A stretch of 64,000 bases of DNA from Amanita rubescens (lineage: Eukaryota; Basidiomycota; Agaricomycetes; Agaricales; Amanitaceae), in assembly GCA_015039365.1 (NCBI GenBank), contig WION01000235.1:18717-82716 (forward strand). Direction: 5' to 3'. Each line of letters opens with the position of its first letter. Positions within the stretch are counted from its first letter, which is position 1. The notes beneath the pieces were generated by a model that searched no databases, was not told where the DNA came from, and worked only from the letters and a program-made list of their open reading frames with translations. This document shows positions 54,282 through 64,000 of this stretch, in pieces. Both the position numbers and the translations under genes were made by a program.

Positions 54282-54970
54282 TTCAAATGTGGCCAATGTT
54301 TACAGTCGAAAACATACCAGATTTGTCTGGAAGGTAGTGCCAATCGTAACGGGCGCAAACACTGGAAGGCGATTGCAAAGGTGCGTATGCCACGTTAACA
54401 CTCTGCTGAACATGTGTGAATACATCATCTGCACAGGAATTAATGGCACGGCGCCAAAGTCTACTTTGCTTCTCGGGACGAAAATAGAGCCCGGGCCAGC
54501 AAGTTATAGAGGTACTGCGCGGGATTACAAGGCATTTCCTCGACCTTCATTCCGTCAAAGACGCAGCTGAAACGTTTATCTCGTGCGTCCCGATACAACA
54601 GCGGGATTATGAAATCAATGTATCATGTATGATAGCCAAGAAAAGGAACTCGACATTCTTTTTAACGGCGCGCGTGACTTTTCAGGTTCTGATTGATGAA
54701 TCTTATCGGATTTCGCAGGGGAACCGTCGATATCCTCTTGATTACATCACGGATCCGAGCAAGGTTACGACTATGAATTTGGCAGTCTTGGGCAAGAATA
54801 GCATCCTTTACGAAACTCTGATGTTGACTTTCTCCGCACAGGTCAATTTTTCTTGACGAAACTGCTTCTTCCCGCGCTCATCGAAGCGGCCAAGAACTCG
54901 GCAGGCCAGTATACTCGCATCGTCACAACGCATCTCATTTACGCGTCACCTTCAAAGCAAATTGGTAAGC
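54282..54970 (+). pseudogene. Short-chain dehydrogenase relic
   Basis: Pieces in SDR order on the plus strand: MWPMFTVENIPDLSG, then VTGANTG with one base change either side, DLHSVKDAAETFIS near 54545-54590, then FFLTKLLLPALIEAAKNSAG and QYTRIVTT at 54850-54930. They align with [29 protein letters not shown] and [18 protein letters not shown] of the 19-20.6 kb gene. Stops and frame changes lie between them, and the YxxxK region and C-terminus are absent. A dead copy, probably from a paralogue rather than a direct copy, since identity is moderate. Confidence 0.65.
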
Positions 54971-57037
54971 TTGACGTTTGTCGATCAGGGCAACCCTGAT
55001 ATCGATACAGGGAACCGTTATCATTTCAAACGAGCACGCAAAGCGATACTTCAAGGGATTGTCTGTGTCCTTGAACACCGGCCAGTTCACGCACATTTTC
55101 TTCTAATCTTTTCCTTTAATTGAAAACAGGCACCCTCAAATCGGAAGTATTTACCAACCCTAAGGCGACATCGTAGTTTCAGTCTCTGATTCACGTAAGT
55201 TCGCGACCCTTGCTAAAAGATTCTTCATAACGCGGATGCATATACCTTTTTTACAGCACCTGATATGTTATGACCCCAGCTTCAGGCGTGAACGGCGCCG
55301 GAAGCAGTTGATTTGAACGGAAAGACGTGTATGCAAGCCCGACGCGATGACAAGATCACAACTTATCAACAATTCATTCATCGATTTTAGTATTTGGTTC
55401 CATGGGCACGTCTCTGCGAACCCTCTGCCACCTCAGCTCGCAGAGGAGTTCTGGAACTGGCTTCAAGTGGCGAGTAAAAGACTTCTAACGAACCCTTAAT
55501 CACGGGCAAGGAGTGATGATTCCCACTCCCTCGGCCTCATCCCTTGTACTTGCTATAGAGCCATCATCATTCAATACAAAGTAAACGCGATAGTAATATC
55601 CGCTTCATCTGCGTTGCGTACTCACAGGACACCGGTATACCCAGCCTCTCTTTCGGCCACGTTGGCACAGCACCACGCACTCAAAAGCTTATAATTTTAG
55701 AAACATGATATCATTGATAAGAGTATTGATGTTCCCCGGCCGACAGAGAAAAAGGAAAGAGAAAACATGCGCGTCGACCTACAAAGAGAACCGTGCCGTG
55801 CCGGTCGGTTACACGCGTTCACCAGGCTTATCCATCTCTGTCCACGTCTTTGTTAACGTTATATACGTACGGTAAGCGCTCGTGTATTTGGAACTGCCTT
55901 TATACGATCTCATCACACACGCACCGCAGCACGAACATAAGGGTCGCTTCAAACGTGCCCCTACAAATTCCACTTCGCGGCAATTCGTTATGAACGGATC
56001 CGGAGATCAACGGCACTGCCCCTGGACCTATGCTCCCGGTACGCCTCGAGTTCTGATAAGGAATCCGAAGCGATGCCGCCGATCCCTAGGAGTCGGGGCC
56101 TCCGATACCGCCTCGGAGACTCCCACGAGTGATGCTTGCTGTGCAAGTCGTACTCATCACTACTTATCACCTCAACTACTGTATATCAAGAAGCACGATA
56201 AGTGACACAACTTGGCGCCGCTGCTCTGATCTTCTGATTGATATGCAATGTTACAAGGAGATAATGAACACATTGCACGGTGATCGTGAGAAACATCATG
56301 CGGCCGTCTCGCAACAACTTCTTAACATCATTTTACGATTGATATTGAACTTCTATGATCGGTCCGGATTTACGTAACTTTCGGTGACTTCCCCAAAACT
56401 AATTCCGGCCATTCAGAACTACTTATCGCTCCGAATGCAGGCCCACAAGCGGACCGTGACCACTTCACTTCACTTCACTTCCCTCTTGCAGATCACCGGA
56501 AGATTAGCGGCTCGCGTCAGATGGTATGACAGGCCCATCACATCGCACATATTAATCGGAGTCTTGCAACCCCTCTAGTTGTCTACAAGAGAACTTACTT
56601 GTATGCTCGTCACGGATCAATCGATCACACGAGCAGCTCAGAAATAAACAATTACTTTGAATCCTTGTCGCCATTGGTTCTGTGAGCAAAGTTCCAATAA
56701 GGTTGAGCAAAAAATATCCGTCCGTCATGCAAAAATCCAACCACGAAAGAGAATATAAATTGTGGAGTGAGAAAAACTGTAACATGTAAAACACCATCTC
56801 GGGAGTAAGGTCGAGAAGCATGCTTTGCTGTTAGCGGTGTTACAAGTCTGAATAAGGTAGCGCACAGTATTGTGTCGTTAGCCTGGACAAGTTGGGACTC
56901 GCTGGTTCGTCATTTTGACCGCATGTACATTAAGTTTGAGTGCAGCGTATTATAGTTTCATGCCTAACCATAGTGGGATATTACTACCAACCAAATACAT
57001 ACAGTAGATCGCATAGGAATCTTCTAGACCCTTGCAT
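54971..57037. other. 2 kb region without a supported gene
   Basis: Several short frames, none with a family signal. A CACTT(n) run (four units) is at about 56463-56484. Probably degraded sequence following the dehydrogenase relic. Confidence 0.35.
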
Positions 57038-59470
57038 TCACGAAGACCCTGAAGGAGATGGATGCAAACGGACAACTCGCCATATTTCTTCCGTCGTATG
57101 TCGAAGGCCATTGTAGACCGCCTCCTCGCTCATCCCCAACAGAGGTTGAACCTGGGCAACCTTTTTGCTATGTTCCCTGACCATATCAAGAATACGCGTC
57201 TGCAGCTCTTCGTGCGTCTTCAGTCTCCCGTCGTTTTTCTAATAACATATCAATTCGGTTATGTTGACCAGAAATGCTCTCATTACCTGTTTCGCGTCGA
57301 CCCTAATAAAAGCTCGAATCAAACCCGTAGGCAACTCGCCAGACGAAGCAATCAAGGTTTGTCTTAGTATCACCTTGACTTGTTCCCTGAGTTCTTGCTT
57401 CAGTTCGTCGCCCTCAAACACATTCGACTTTATCGCTTGACGAAGCAAATCGGTAAGATCCTCCGGAATGTTCTCAAGTACCTCCGAGGGTATATTACGA
57501 ACCAACTCCACCGGCAATCGCTCCAAAAGGGATGTGGGAAGTCGCTCGAGTGTCGGCCGTGGCAACTTCGACAGCACTTTTGCGGGCAGTTTTACGAGAA
57601 GCTCCTGAGGAAGCCTTTCAAAACAGTGATTTGACATTCTGCCAATGTACTCTGGTGGAATGCGTTCAACTGCAGACGCAGGAAGCGATTTGATCGAAGA
57701 CGTTGGTACTGCATCCATTACAATTATCGGTAAATGTTTGAGGACTACTATGGGAGAGATGCGGATCAAGAATCCAAGAATGCTATGTTCATCCCATCTC
57801 TTTGTGATATGACGGAACAGGGGTGGGGATTTGACGTGAGGTGCCCCCTGATCTGACTGTTGTTCAGGAAGCGTAGGGTTTACTGGGGAGGTTATTCCTT
57901 CTTCAATTTCGTCACGCATGGCGATATACTCCTGGGACAATTGTGCTAAGCGTTCCTCAGGAAGGCGACGTAACAACTCGAGAGCATGTTTTCGATCCGG
58001 ATTATCGTTTGGCTTATCCAACAGATTCTGCATCCGCAGCAAAGCCACTTCAAGTAACGTCGGCGGAACGAGTTCAAGGTCGTCCGGGAGTGTGAGTACC
58101 ATAGCATCTCTCATCCGAGAGAATATGTGAATAGGAAGATTCTGCAGGAACTCTTCGGGAGCGCCTCGCAAAAGATCGTTCGGCAGTTTAGCGAGAAGAT
58201 CGTCCGGCAGTTTCTCTAGCACTTTGATCGGGACACGCGCCAAGAGTTCAGGCGGTAAACGGGCCAGAGCGGAGGGTGGAATACGGTTAATCAGTCGCTC
58301 AGGTAAGATAACGCTGACACCTTGGATCATATTGCCAGGCAAGTGCGCCTCTAACTGGGGCTTGACCGTCTCGTTCAACCTACAGCTGGCCGTCGTCTCG
58401 TACTTGTTCGAAAACTGGGGTTCGGAGAAACTTTGCTGGAGATTCCCATGCCATAGCGTCATCTCTGTCGCCTCGATAATCCATTCGGTTACAGCTTTCG
58501 GGATCTCGTTGCCCGCCAGAACAATGTTGCATCTCTCCACTTCATCGCGGATCACCTTGTTCACAATGTCCTTGAGGCGATCCCAGTCCTTCCGCTTCTC
58601 TATTCGAGTTCCGGCATCCTCTTTGACAACATCCCAAATGAGATTTTCGAGCACATGGATCATTGCCGCCTTGAGCAATGTTCCCAACTTGTTCCAATCT
58701 CCGTCAAAAACGTGGGTCAGTATCATAGACTCGGTGACTCTATCCCAACGCAAGTAATTCGTCGGAGATGACCGGAGAAGACAATGGCGAGTGACGAGCG
58801 CGATGATGGAACGGGCGACAAAGTAGCAGTTGTACTGTTGTAAAGTGTAGTTCTTGGTGCGGGGGTCTAAATGAATGGCGACGGCGACGGCAATGACATT
58901 GTAGAGGTCTGGCTTGTCTGAATCGAATTCGAGAGTGATCTCTGCATCCGTCTCGGAACGAATAACCTCGAGATCAGCGTTGCTGACAGGTGTCAGGCTA
59001 TCCTCAGCCTCGCACCCTTCTTTCGAAATCGGCTCGAAGTTGGGGCCTTTGACTGGTCTACGGTCGATGCGGTGAACCCACCCGTTGTCCAGATATATCA
59101 CGATATATTCGTGCTTGAAATGGTCCCTCTCCTTCCGTAGCTCGAGCTTGGTGATGGTGGTATATGTCTGCATCCTGTACCAGTCAAAGATCCTTCCGTC
59201 ATCCCAATCGCGACAAGTTATCCTGACGGGAGCCATGTCCCGCATCGAGGACAATTTGTGGGCAAGGGCTTGATGGACATCATGAGATGCGTTGGCAAGG
59301 TACTCGTTGGCATGTTGGGATGCGTTTGCAAGATATGTACCCTGACTGGCTATAGACGGGTTGGCTATGGACGGCGTGGCCATGGATGGCCGAAACGAAG
59401 GTGGTAACCCTCCATGAAAGAGTTTGTCCTGCTCTTTGGTGTCAGTCTTCCCTCTTGAAAAGAAATGCAT
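57038..59470 (-). CDS. LRAT/NlpC-like N-terminus with LP-repeat solenoid, copy A
   Basis: Spliced model 59470-57287, 57238-57038 (intron 48 bases), 794 residues. Residues 1-75 are low-complexity with a local repeat (LANASQHANEY/LANASHDVHQA). Residues 80-230 hold HEYIVIYLDNGWVHRIDRRP and, after a YNVIAVAVAIHLDP strand region, YTLQQYNCYFVARSII. The His (H120 or H133) and Asn-Cys (C215) arrangement recalls LRAT/NlpC-P60-type thiol enzymes. Two arrays of an eight-residue unit LPxxLLxx follow (about 389-450, LPPELLARVPIKVLEKLPDD, and 575-675, ERLPTSLLERLPVELVRNIP). The end is helical: KQELREQVKVILRQTLIASS, then EELQTRILDMVREH. A 42-base 5'-UTR intron is likely just upstream of the ATG. Family unnamed; enzyme activity unproven. 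Confidence 0.75.
57455..57742 (-). repeat. LP octapeptide repeat array 2 (copy A)
   Basis: About twelve consecutive 24-base units coding for the pattern [LIV]P-x-x-[LVAS]-[LIV]-x-x (for example LPTSLLER, LPVELVRN, IPSEVLEN). The first array, about eight units, lies at 58121-58306. The same arrays exist in copy B. Confidence 0.85.
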
Positions 59471-60050
59471 CGTCGCTTCTGTGTCCTGTTAGTGGAAAGA
59501 GTTGTAGGCGCAGGTGGGCTAACTTACAGTGAGAAGGCAGCGTTTGGAATGGATGCAGGAAATGGATGAACGAGATTTATAATTGCCTCGTGTTCAACAT
59601 GTTTGAGAAGCGCGTTATGTAGCCTTTGTTCGCATCACCAGCTAACTGAATCTTAATATCATTGGGTTATTCGGTTCCCCGAAGGTGATTTCATCAAAAT
59701 CAATGAGGCTTTTGGGACGTCACGGGCTGTAAGCTGGGCATGCAGTACAGGACCAGCAGGGATCGTGTGAGGGAAAAAGCAATTCTATTTCAAGTTGACG
59801 GCAGTGGATTTCGTAACTGCCTTGTCCCCACATATAGATAGCGGCGGTCTTTCGAAACTGTTGAACAGGCCTTCTCTACCGGAGGCAGCAAATTAAATGT
59901 CAAGAGCATCGTGCTGGGGTTCACTGGACGTGACAAGAGCGTGACTCAGAGTGACGCCGTCCAGAAATAGCATATCCGCTATTCCTCTCAATTTGGCCAA
60001 CCAGATACAGCACGTACAACACGTTATAATACTCCTCTGGACCCTTGAAT
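59471..60050. other. Intergenic region between the LP-repeat paralogues
   Basis: Upstream DNA of copy A. About 59700-59960 resembles 62760-63060 upstream of copy B (shared 'agggaaaaagcaatt', 'caagttgacggcagtg', 'tagcggcggtctttc'). The duplicated unit therefore spans gene plus promoter, about 3 kb. Confidence 0.6.
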
Positions 60051-62479
60051 TTATGAAGACCGTGAAGGAGATGGATGTAAACGTACGACCCGCCATATTT
60101 CTTCCGTCGTATGTCGAAGACCGTTGTAAACCGTCTCCTCGCTCATCCCCAACAGAGGTTGAACCTGGGCAACCTTTTTGCTATGTTCCCTGACCATATC
60201 AAGAATATGCGTCTGCAACTCTTCGTGCTTATCGAGTTTCCCGTCATTTTTCTAACAACATGCATCAATTCGGTTATGCTGACCAGAAATGCCCTCATTA
60301 CCTGTTTCGTGTCGATCTTAATAAAAGCTCGAATCAAACCCGTAGGCAACTCGCCAGACGAAGCAATCAAGGTCCGTCTTAGTATCACCTTGACTTGTTC
60401 CCTAAGTTCTTGCTTCAGCTCGTCGCCCTCAAACACATTCGACTTTATCGCTTGACGAAGCAAATCGGTAAGATCCTCCGGAATGTTCTCAAGCACGTCC
60501 GACGGTATATTGCGAACCAACTCCACCGGCAATCGCTCCAAAAGGGATGTGGGAAGTCGCTCGAGTGTCGGCCGTGGCAACTTCGACAGAAGCGTTTCAG
60601 GTAACCTCTCTAAGAGTTCTCGAGGAAGCCTCTCAAAACAGTGATCGGTCATTTTAGCCATGTACTCCGCTGGAATGCGCTCGAGAGCGGATTTGGGGAT
60701 GGAGCGAATAGAAGATAATGGTAGTAAATCCATTACAAATGGTGGTACTCTTTTGAGGACTGGCAACGGAGCGATACGAATCAAGAACCCAAGAAAGCTA
60801 CGATTATCCCATTTCTTCTTGATGCGACGGAATAAGGTATGACGTTTGACATCAGGCATCGCCTGATGTTGTACGGGGATCGTGGGTTCCGCTGATGAGG
60901 TCTCTTCTTCCTTAATTTCCTCGCACATGGCAATATGCTCTGGAGACAATTTGACTGAGTAATCCTCAGGTAGGCGGCGCAATAACTGGAGAGCATGTTT
61001 TCGATCCGGATTATCGTCTGGTTTATCCAACAGATTCTGCATCCGCAGGAAAGCCACTTCAAGTAACGTCGGCGGAACGAGTCCAAGGTCGTCCGGGAGT
61101 GTGAGTACCATAGCATCTCTCATCCGAGAGAATATGTGAATAGGAAGGTTCTGCAGAAACTCTTTGGGAGCGCCTCGCAAAAGATCGTTCGGCAGTTTAG
61201 CGAGAAGATCGTCCGGCAGTTTCTCTAGCACTTTGATCGGGACACGCGCCAAGAGTTCAGGCGGTAAACGGGCCAGAGCGGAGGATGGAATGCGGTTAAT
61301 CAGTCGCTCAGGTAAGATAACGCTGACACCTTGGATCATATTGCCAGGCAAGTGCGCCTCTAACTGGGGCTTGACCGTTTCGTTCAAGCTACAGCTGGCC
61401 GTCGTCTCGTACTTGTTCGAAAACTGGGGTTCGGAGAAACTTTGCTGGAGATTCCCATACCATAGCGTCACCTGTGTCGCCTCGATAATCCATTCGGTTA
61501 CTGCTTTCGGGATCTCGTCACCCGCCAGAACAATGTCGCATCTCTCCACTTCATCGCGGATCACCTTGTTCACAATGTCCTTGAGGCGATCCCAGTCCTT
61601 CCGCTTCTCTATTCGAGTTCCCGCGTCCTCTTTAACAATATCCCAAATGAGATGTCCGAGCACAGGGATCATCGCCGCCTTTAGCAACGTTTCCAACTTG
61701 TTCCAATTTCCGTCAAAAACGTGGGTCAATATCGTAGACTCGGTGACTCTATCCCAACGTAAGTCATTCGTCGGAGATGACTGGAGAAGACAATGGCGAG
61801 TGACGAGCGTGATAATGGAACGGGCGACAAAGTAGCAGTTGTATTGTTGTAGAGTGTAGTTCTTGGTGCGGGGGTCTAAACGAATGGCGACGGCGACGGC
61901 AATAACATTGTAGAGGTCTGGCTTGTTTGAACCGAATTCGAGAGTGATCTCTGCATCCGTCTCGGAACGAATAACCTCGAGATCAGCGTTGCTGACAGGC
62001 GTCAGGCTATCTTCAGCCTCGCACCCTTCTTTTGAGATAGGCTCGAAGTTGGGGCCTTTGATTGGTCTACGGTCGATGCGGTGAACCCACCCGTTGTCCA
62101 GATATATCACGATATATTCGTGCTTGAAGTGGTCCCTCTCCTTCCGCAGCTCGAGCTTGGTGATGGCGGTATGCGTCTGCCTCCCGTACCAGTCAAAGAT
62201 CACTCCATCATCCCAATCGCGACAAATTATCCTGACGGGAGCCATGTCCCGCATCGAGGACAATTTGTGGGCAAGGGCTTGATGGACATCATGAGATGCG
62301 TTGGCAAGGTACTCGTTGGCATGTTGGGATGCGTTTGCAAGATATGTACCCTGACTGGCGATGGACGGGTTGGCTATGGACGGCGTGATCATGGATGGCC
62401 GAAACGAAGGTGGTAACCCTCCATGAAAGAGTTTCTCCTGCTCTGTGGTGTTGGCCTTCCCTCTGGAAAAGAAACGCAT
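60051..62479 (-). CDS. LRAT/NlpC-like N-terminus with LP-repeat solenoid, copy B
   Basis: Spliced model 62479-60302, 60251-60051 (intron 50 bases), 792 residues, roughly 90 percent identical to copy A with the same intron, the same HEYIVIYLDNGWVHRIDRRP and YNCYFVARSII segments and the same two LP arrays. Differences cluster in the linker between the arrays (about residues 505-590), which has diverged strongly, and at several polar positions. The conserved His and Asn-Cys and the repeat spacing are kept in both, which argues that both copies are under constraint. The start at 62479 matches copy A (M[HR]FFSRGK). An in-frame ATG further upstream lies in a probable 5'-UTR intron. Confidence 0.75.
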
Positions 62480-63454
62480 TGTCGCTTCTGTATTCGGTGT
62501 TAGTGGAATGAGTTGTGGGCGCAGGTGGGCTAACTTACAGTGAGAAGGCAACTTTTGGAATGGTGCAGGTCACGCGGCAAATGGAAGGATGGTCTTTATA
62601 ATTGTTAATAAGGGTCCTTGTTCGCATCCCTGGCGAACCGGATCCTACCATTTGCGTCGGATGGCTAATCGGTTCCCTGAAGGTGATCTTGACGGCATAT
62701 ACGGGCGCTAGAATTCAGAAGCTCAATATATATGTGAGAATGGCACTTCATAGAAATCAGTTGTTTCTGGAAGGTCTTTGCAACATCACGGGCCGAGAGC
62801 TGGGCATATATGTGCGTAGTACCGGACCGACACGGATAGTCAGGGAAAAAGCAATTCCATTCCAAGTTGACGGCAGTGAGTAATGGGCACCAATTGAAGA
62901 TTCCGTAACCCCACATGTATAGCGGCGGTCTTTCAAAACTGGAAGCAGCACTTCTGCATGGAAGTCAACCGGGATACTGCCAGCAGTGTCAAGAACATGC
63001 CGGGTAGTTGCAAGGCCGCGGTGAGGGAGCCCGATCACTGGGCGTCACAGCACCGTGACTCAGTGATGGCCCACAGATGATCTCCCTGACAAGGGTTCTT
63101 CTCGGGACGGAGAAATTGAGGACTGATATATTAGTGACTCATCTGCATCCGCAGCCGTTTGTCGCAGGCTGGAAAAGATGATAAGATTACACTAAAATGA
63201 TTACATTTTGTTATACAGGTTCAATGTAAACACAAGTTCAGTAATGCAACGCGTAGGAGGTTTTAACGTGCTGAAGTTCAGTCCGACCAGATCATCAATG
63301 ACGAGTGGTCTTCAGGCACACGGCAAGGGAGCACAGGACCAGATGACCCCTTCACGACACATCTTCACGCAGATTGTTTATCTCGAGAGCAGAGCTCCAA
63401 ATTGACGACAGAATCTGAGTCAACTACGCAGAGCGTGTTTGTAACTTTGTCGGT
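62480..63454. other. Upstream region of copy B and unassigned DNA
   Basis: Left part is the duplicated promoter of copy B. The rest has no supported gene. Confidence 0.4.
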
Positions 63455-63649
63455 TCAGTTTCTTGATGTCAGGATCCTTAGTAAATTCGACGTCTTCAGA
63501 GGTTGAATCAATGGCAGCACGGGCTCCAAGTGGGTGACAGAATAAAGATCAGTACATTCACGTCGGATTTCTGTCAAATTGTCTTGATGAATAATGCCTT
63601 CTGGGATAAAATTGCCCATGAAAGCCGGCGCCAGCGAAATAAAGAGCAC
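63455..63649 (-). pseudogene. Degenerate copy of the right-edge exon
   Basis: Encodes APAFMGNFIPEGIIHQDNLT then LYSVTHLEPVLP, an evident relative of the segment APACTGDFNPEDSISIHQLE then LFHIHLEPALTP at 63.7-63.9 kb. The middle is shortened and no splice context is clear. Looks like a decayed tandem duplicate of an exon or small gene. Confidence 0.5.
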
Positions 63650-63698
63650 AAAGTGTTTGGCAGTATAGTTTCTTCACGTCAAATTCTCAGTAGAAGAT

Positions 63699-63999
63699 TC
63701 ATAAAGCCGTTTCCGGTGTAAGCGCGGGCTCCAAGTGGATGTGAAAGAGTACAAAAGCATTTGCCGATGCAGTCACGCTAGATTTCTCAGTCAAGTCGCC
63801 TTCAAGTTGATGAATACTAATGGAGTCTTCTGGGTTAAAATCACCCGTGCATGCCGGTGCCTGTACAAGTTCCGAGGCCGACGAAAAGGCGTGAAAATGA
63901 ATCGCATTGGCCACGAGAGAACCGCTTACTATGCTGGTTGCTGTTGCCACAGTCGCACCACTAACACCGCCCACAAGCGCAACGACAGCTTGAGTTTAC
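63699..63999 (-). CDS. Hypothetical protein, C-terminal part (runs off right edge)
   Basis: An open minus-strand frame reaches the right edge. It starts in an alanine/valine/glycine-rich hydrophobic segment (VVALVGGVSGATVATATSIV) and continues HFHAFSSASELVQAPACTGD, an acidic stretch (NPEDSISIHQLEGDLTEK), and ends HLEPALTPETAL. The hydrophobic start could be the end of a signal or membrane segment. A similar but decayed copy lies next to it at 63455-63649, which supports a real coding unit. Family not recognised; an upstream exon outside the window is likely. Confidence 0.4.
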
Positions 64000-64000
64000 A

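Overview
This window looks like nuclear DNA of a filamentous basidiomycete, most likely an agaricomycete. Genes are split by many GT-AG introns of about 45-60 bases (three are GC-AG). The proteins include families typical of mushroom-forming fungi: F-box proteins with the EIWREIVSYLPR type box, HNH_2 nucleases with a C-terminal basic tail, CipC/DUF3759, a conserved Zn2Cys6 regulator, and expanded kinase families. I see no rRNA, convincing tRNA, CRISPR, reverse transcriptase or transposase. The window mixes conserved housekeeping genes with fast-evolving accessory families that are tandemly duplicated, partly copied, or decayed.

Layout. 1-6.2 kb: the start of an F-box gene, then four tandem genes for small secreted proteins with a kinase-like fold. 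6.8-9.8 kb: a multi-pass membrane protein and a Zn2Cys6 transcription factor. 9.9-12.6 kb: a GEN1/Yen1-type Holliday junction resolvase. 15.6-17.0 kb: the RNase P/MRP subunit p30 (RPP30). 17.7-20.6 kb: a cysteine-rich secreted protein, a short-chain dehydrogenase and a scrap of a second one. 21.4-25.9 kb: a duplication-rich block holding two HNH nuclease copies, an aminoglycoside-phosphotransferase-like (APH-like) gene whose first exon is copied from RPP30, a second APH-like fragment, a SEC63 fragment and a ~100 bp repeat. 26.4-28.6 kb: an F-box/LRR-like gene. 30.1-30.6 kb: a CipC-like stress protein. 31.6-33.4 kb: an F-box protein with a propeller-like C-terminus, beside a truncated copy of the QCR6 gene. 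37.1-38.2 kb: a two-domain secreted beta-sandwich protein, then a relic of the glycine-cleavage T protein. 40.6-44.8 kb: a divergent pair, an MFS transporter and an ATP-grasp/methyltransferase fusion. 46.1-49.5 kb: a 902-residue protein with two kinase modules, the first a probable pseudokinase. 49.8-50.4 kb: intact QCR6. 51.1-54.0 kb: a long coiled-coil/proline-rich protein. 54.3-55.0 kb: a dehydrogenase relic. 57.0-62.5 kb: two near-identical large genes that join an LRAT/NlpC-like N-terminus to arrays of an eight-residue 'LP' repeat.

How the genes may work together. The MFS transporter and ATP-grasp/methyltransferase share a 716-base divergent promoter and could make and export a small amino-acid-derived metabolite. 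The four secreted kinase-like proteins share promoter, intron positions and signal peptide and are probably co-expressed. Elsewhere neighbours look functionally unrelated.

Two cautions. Five otherwise well-preserved genes are broken by single extra bases, at nine sites, all insertions. That points to insertion-type consensus errors or to recent decay, and reads are needed to decide. Exon joins were inferred by eye from splice signals, reading frame and family similarity.
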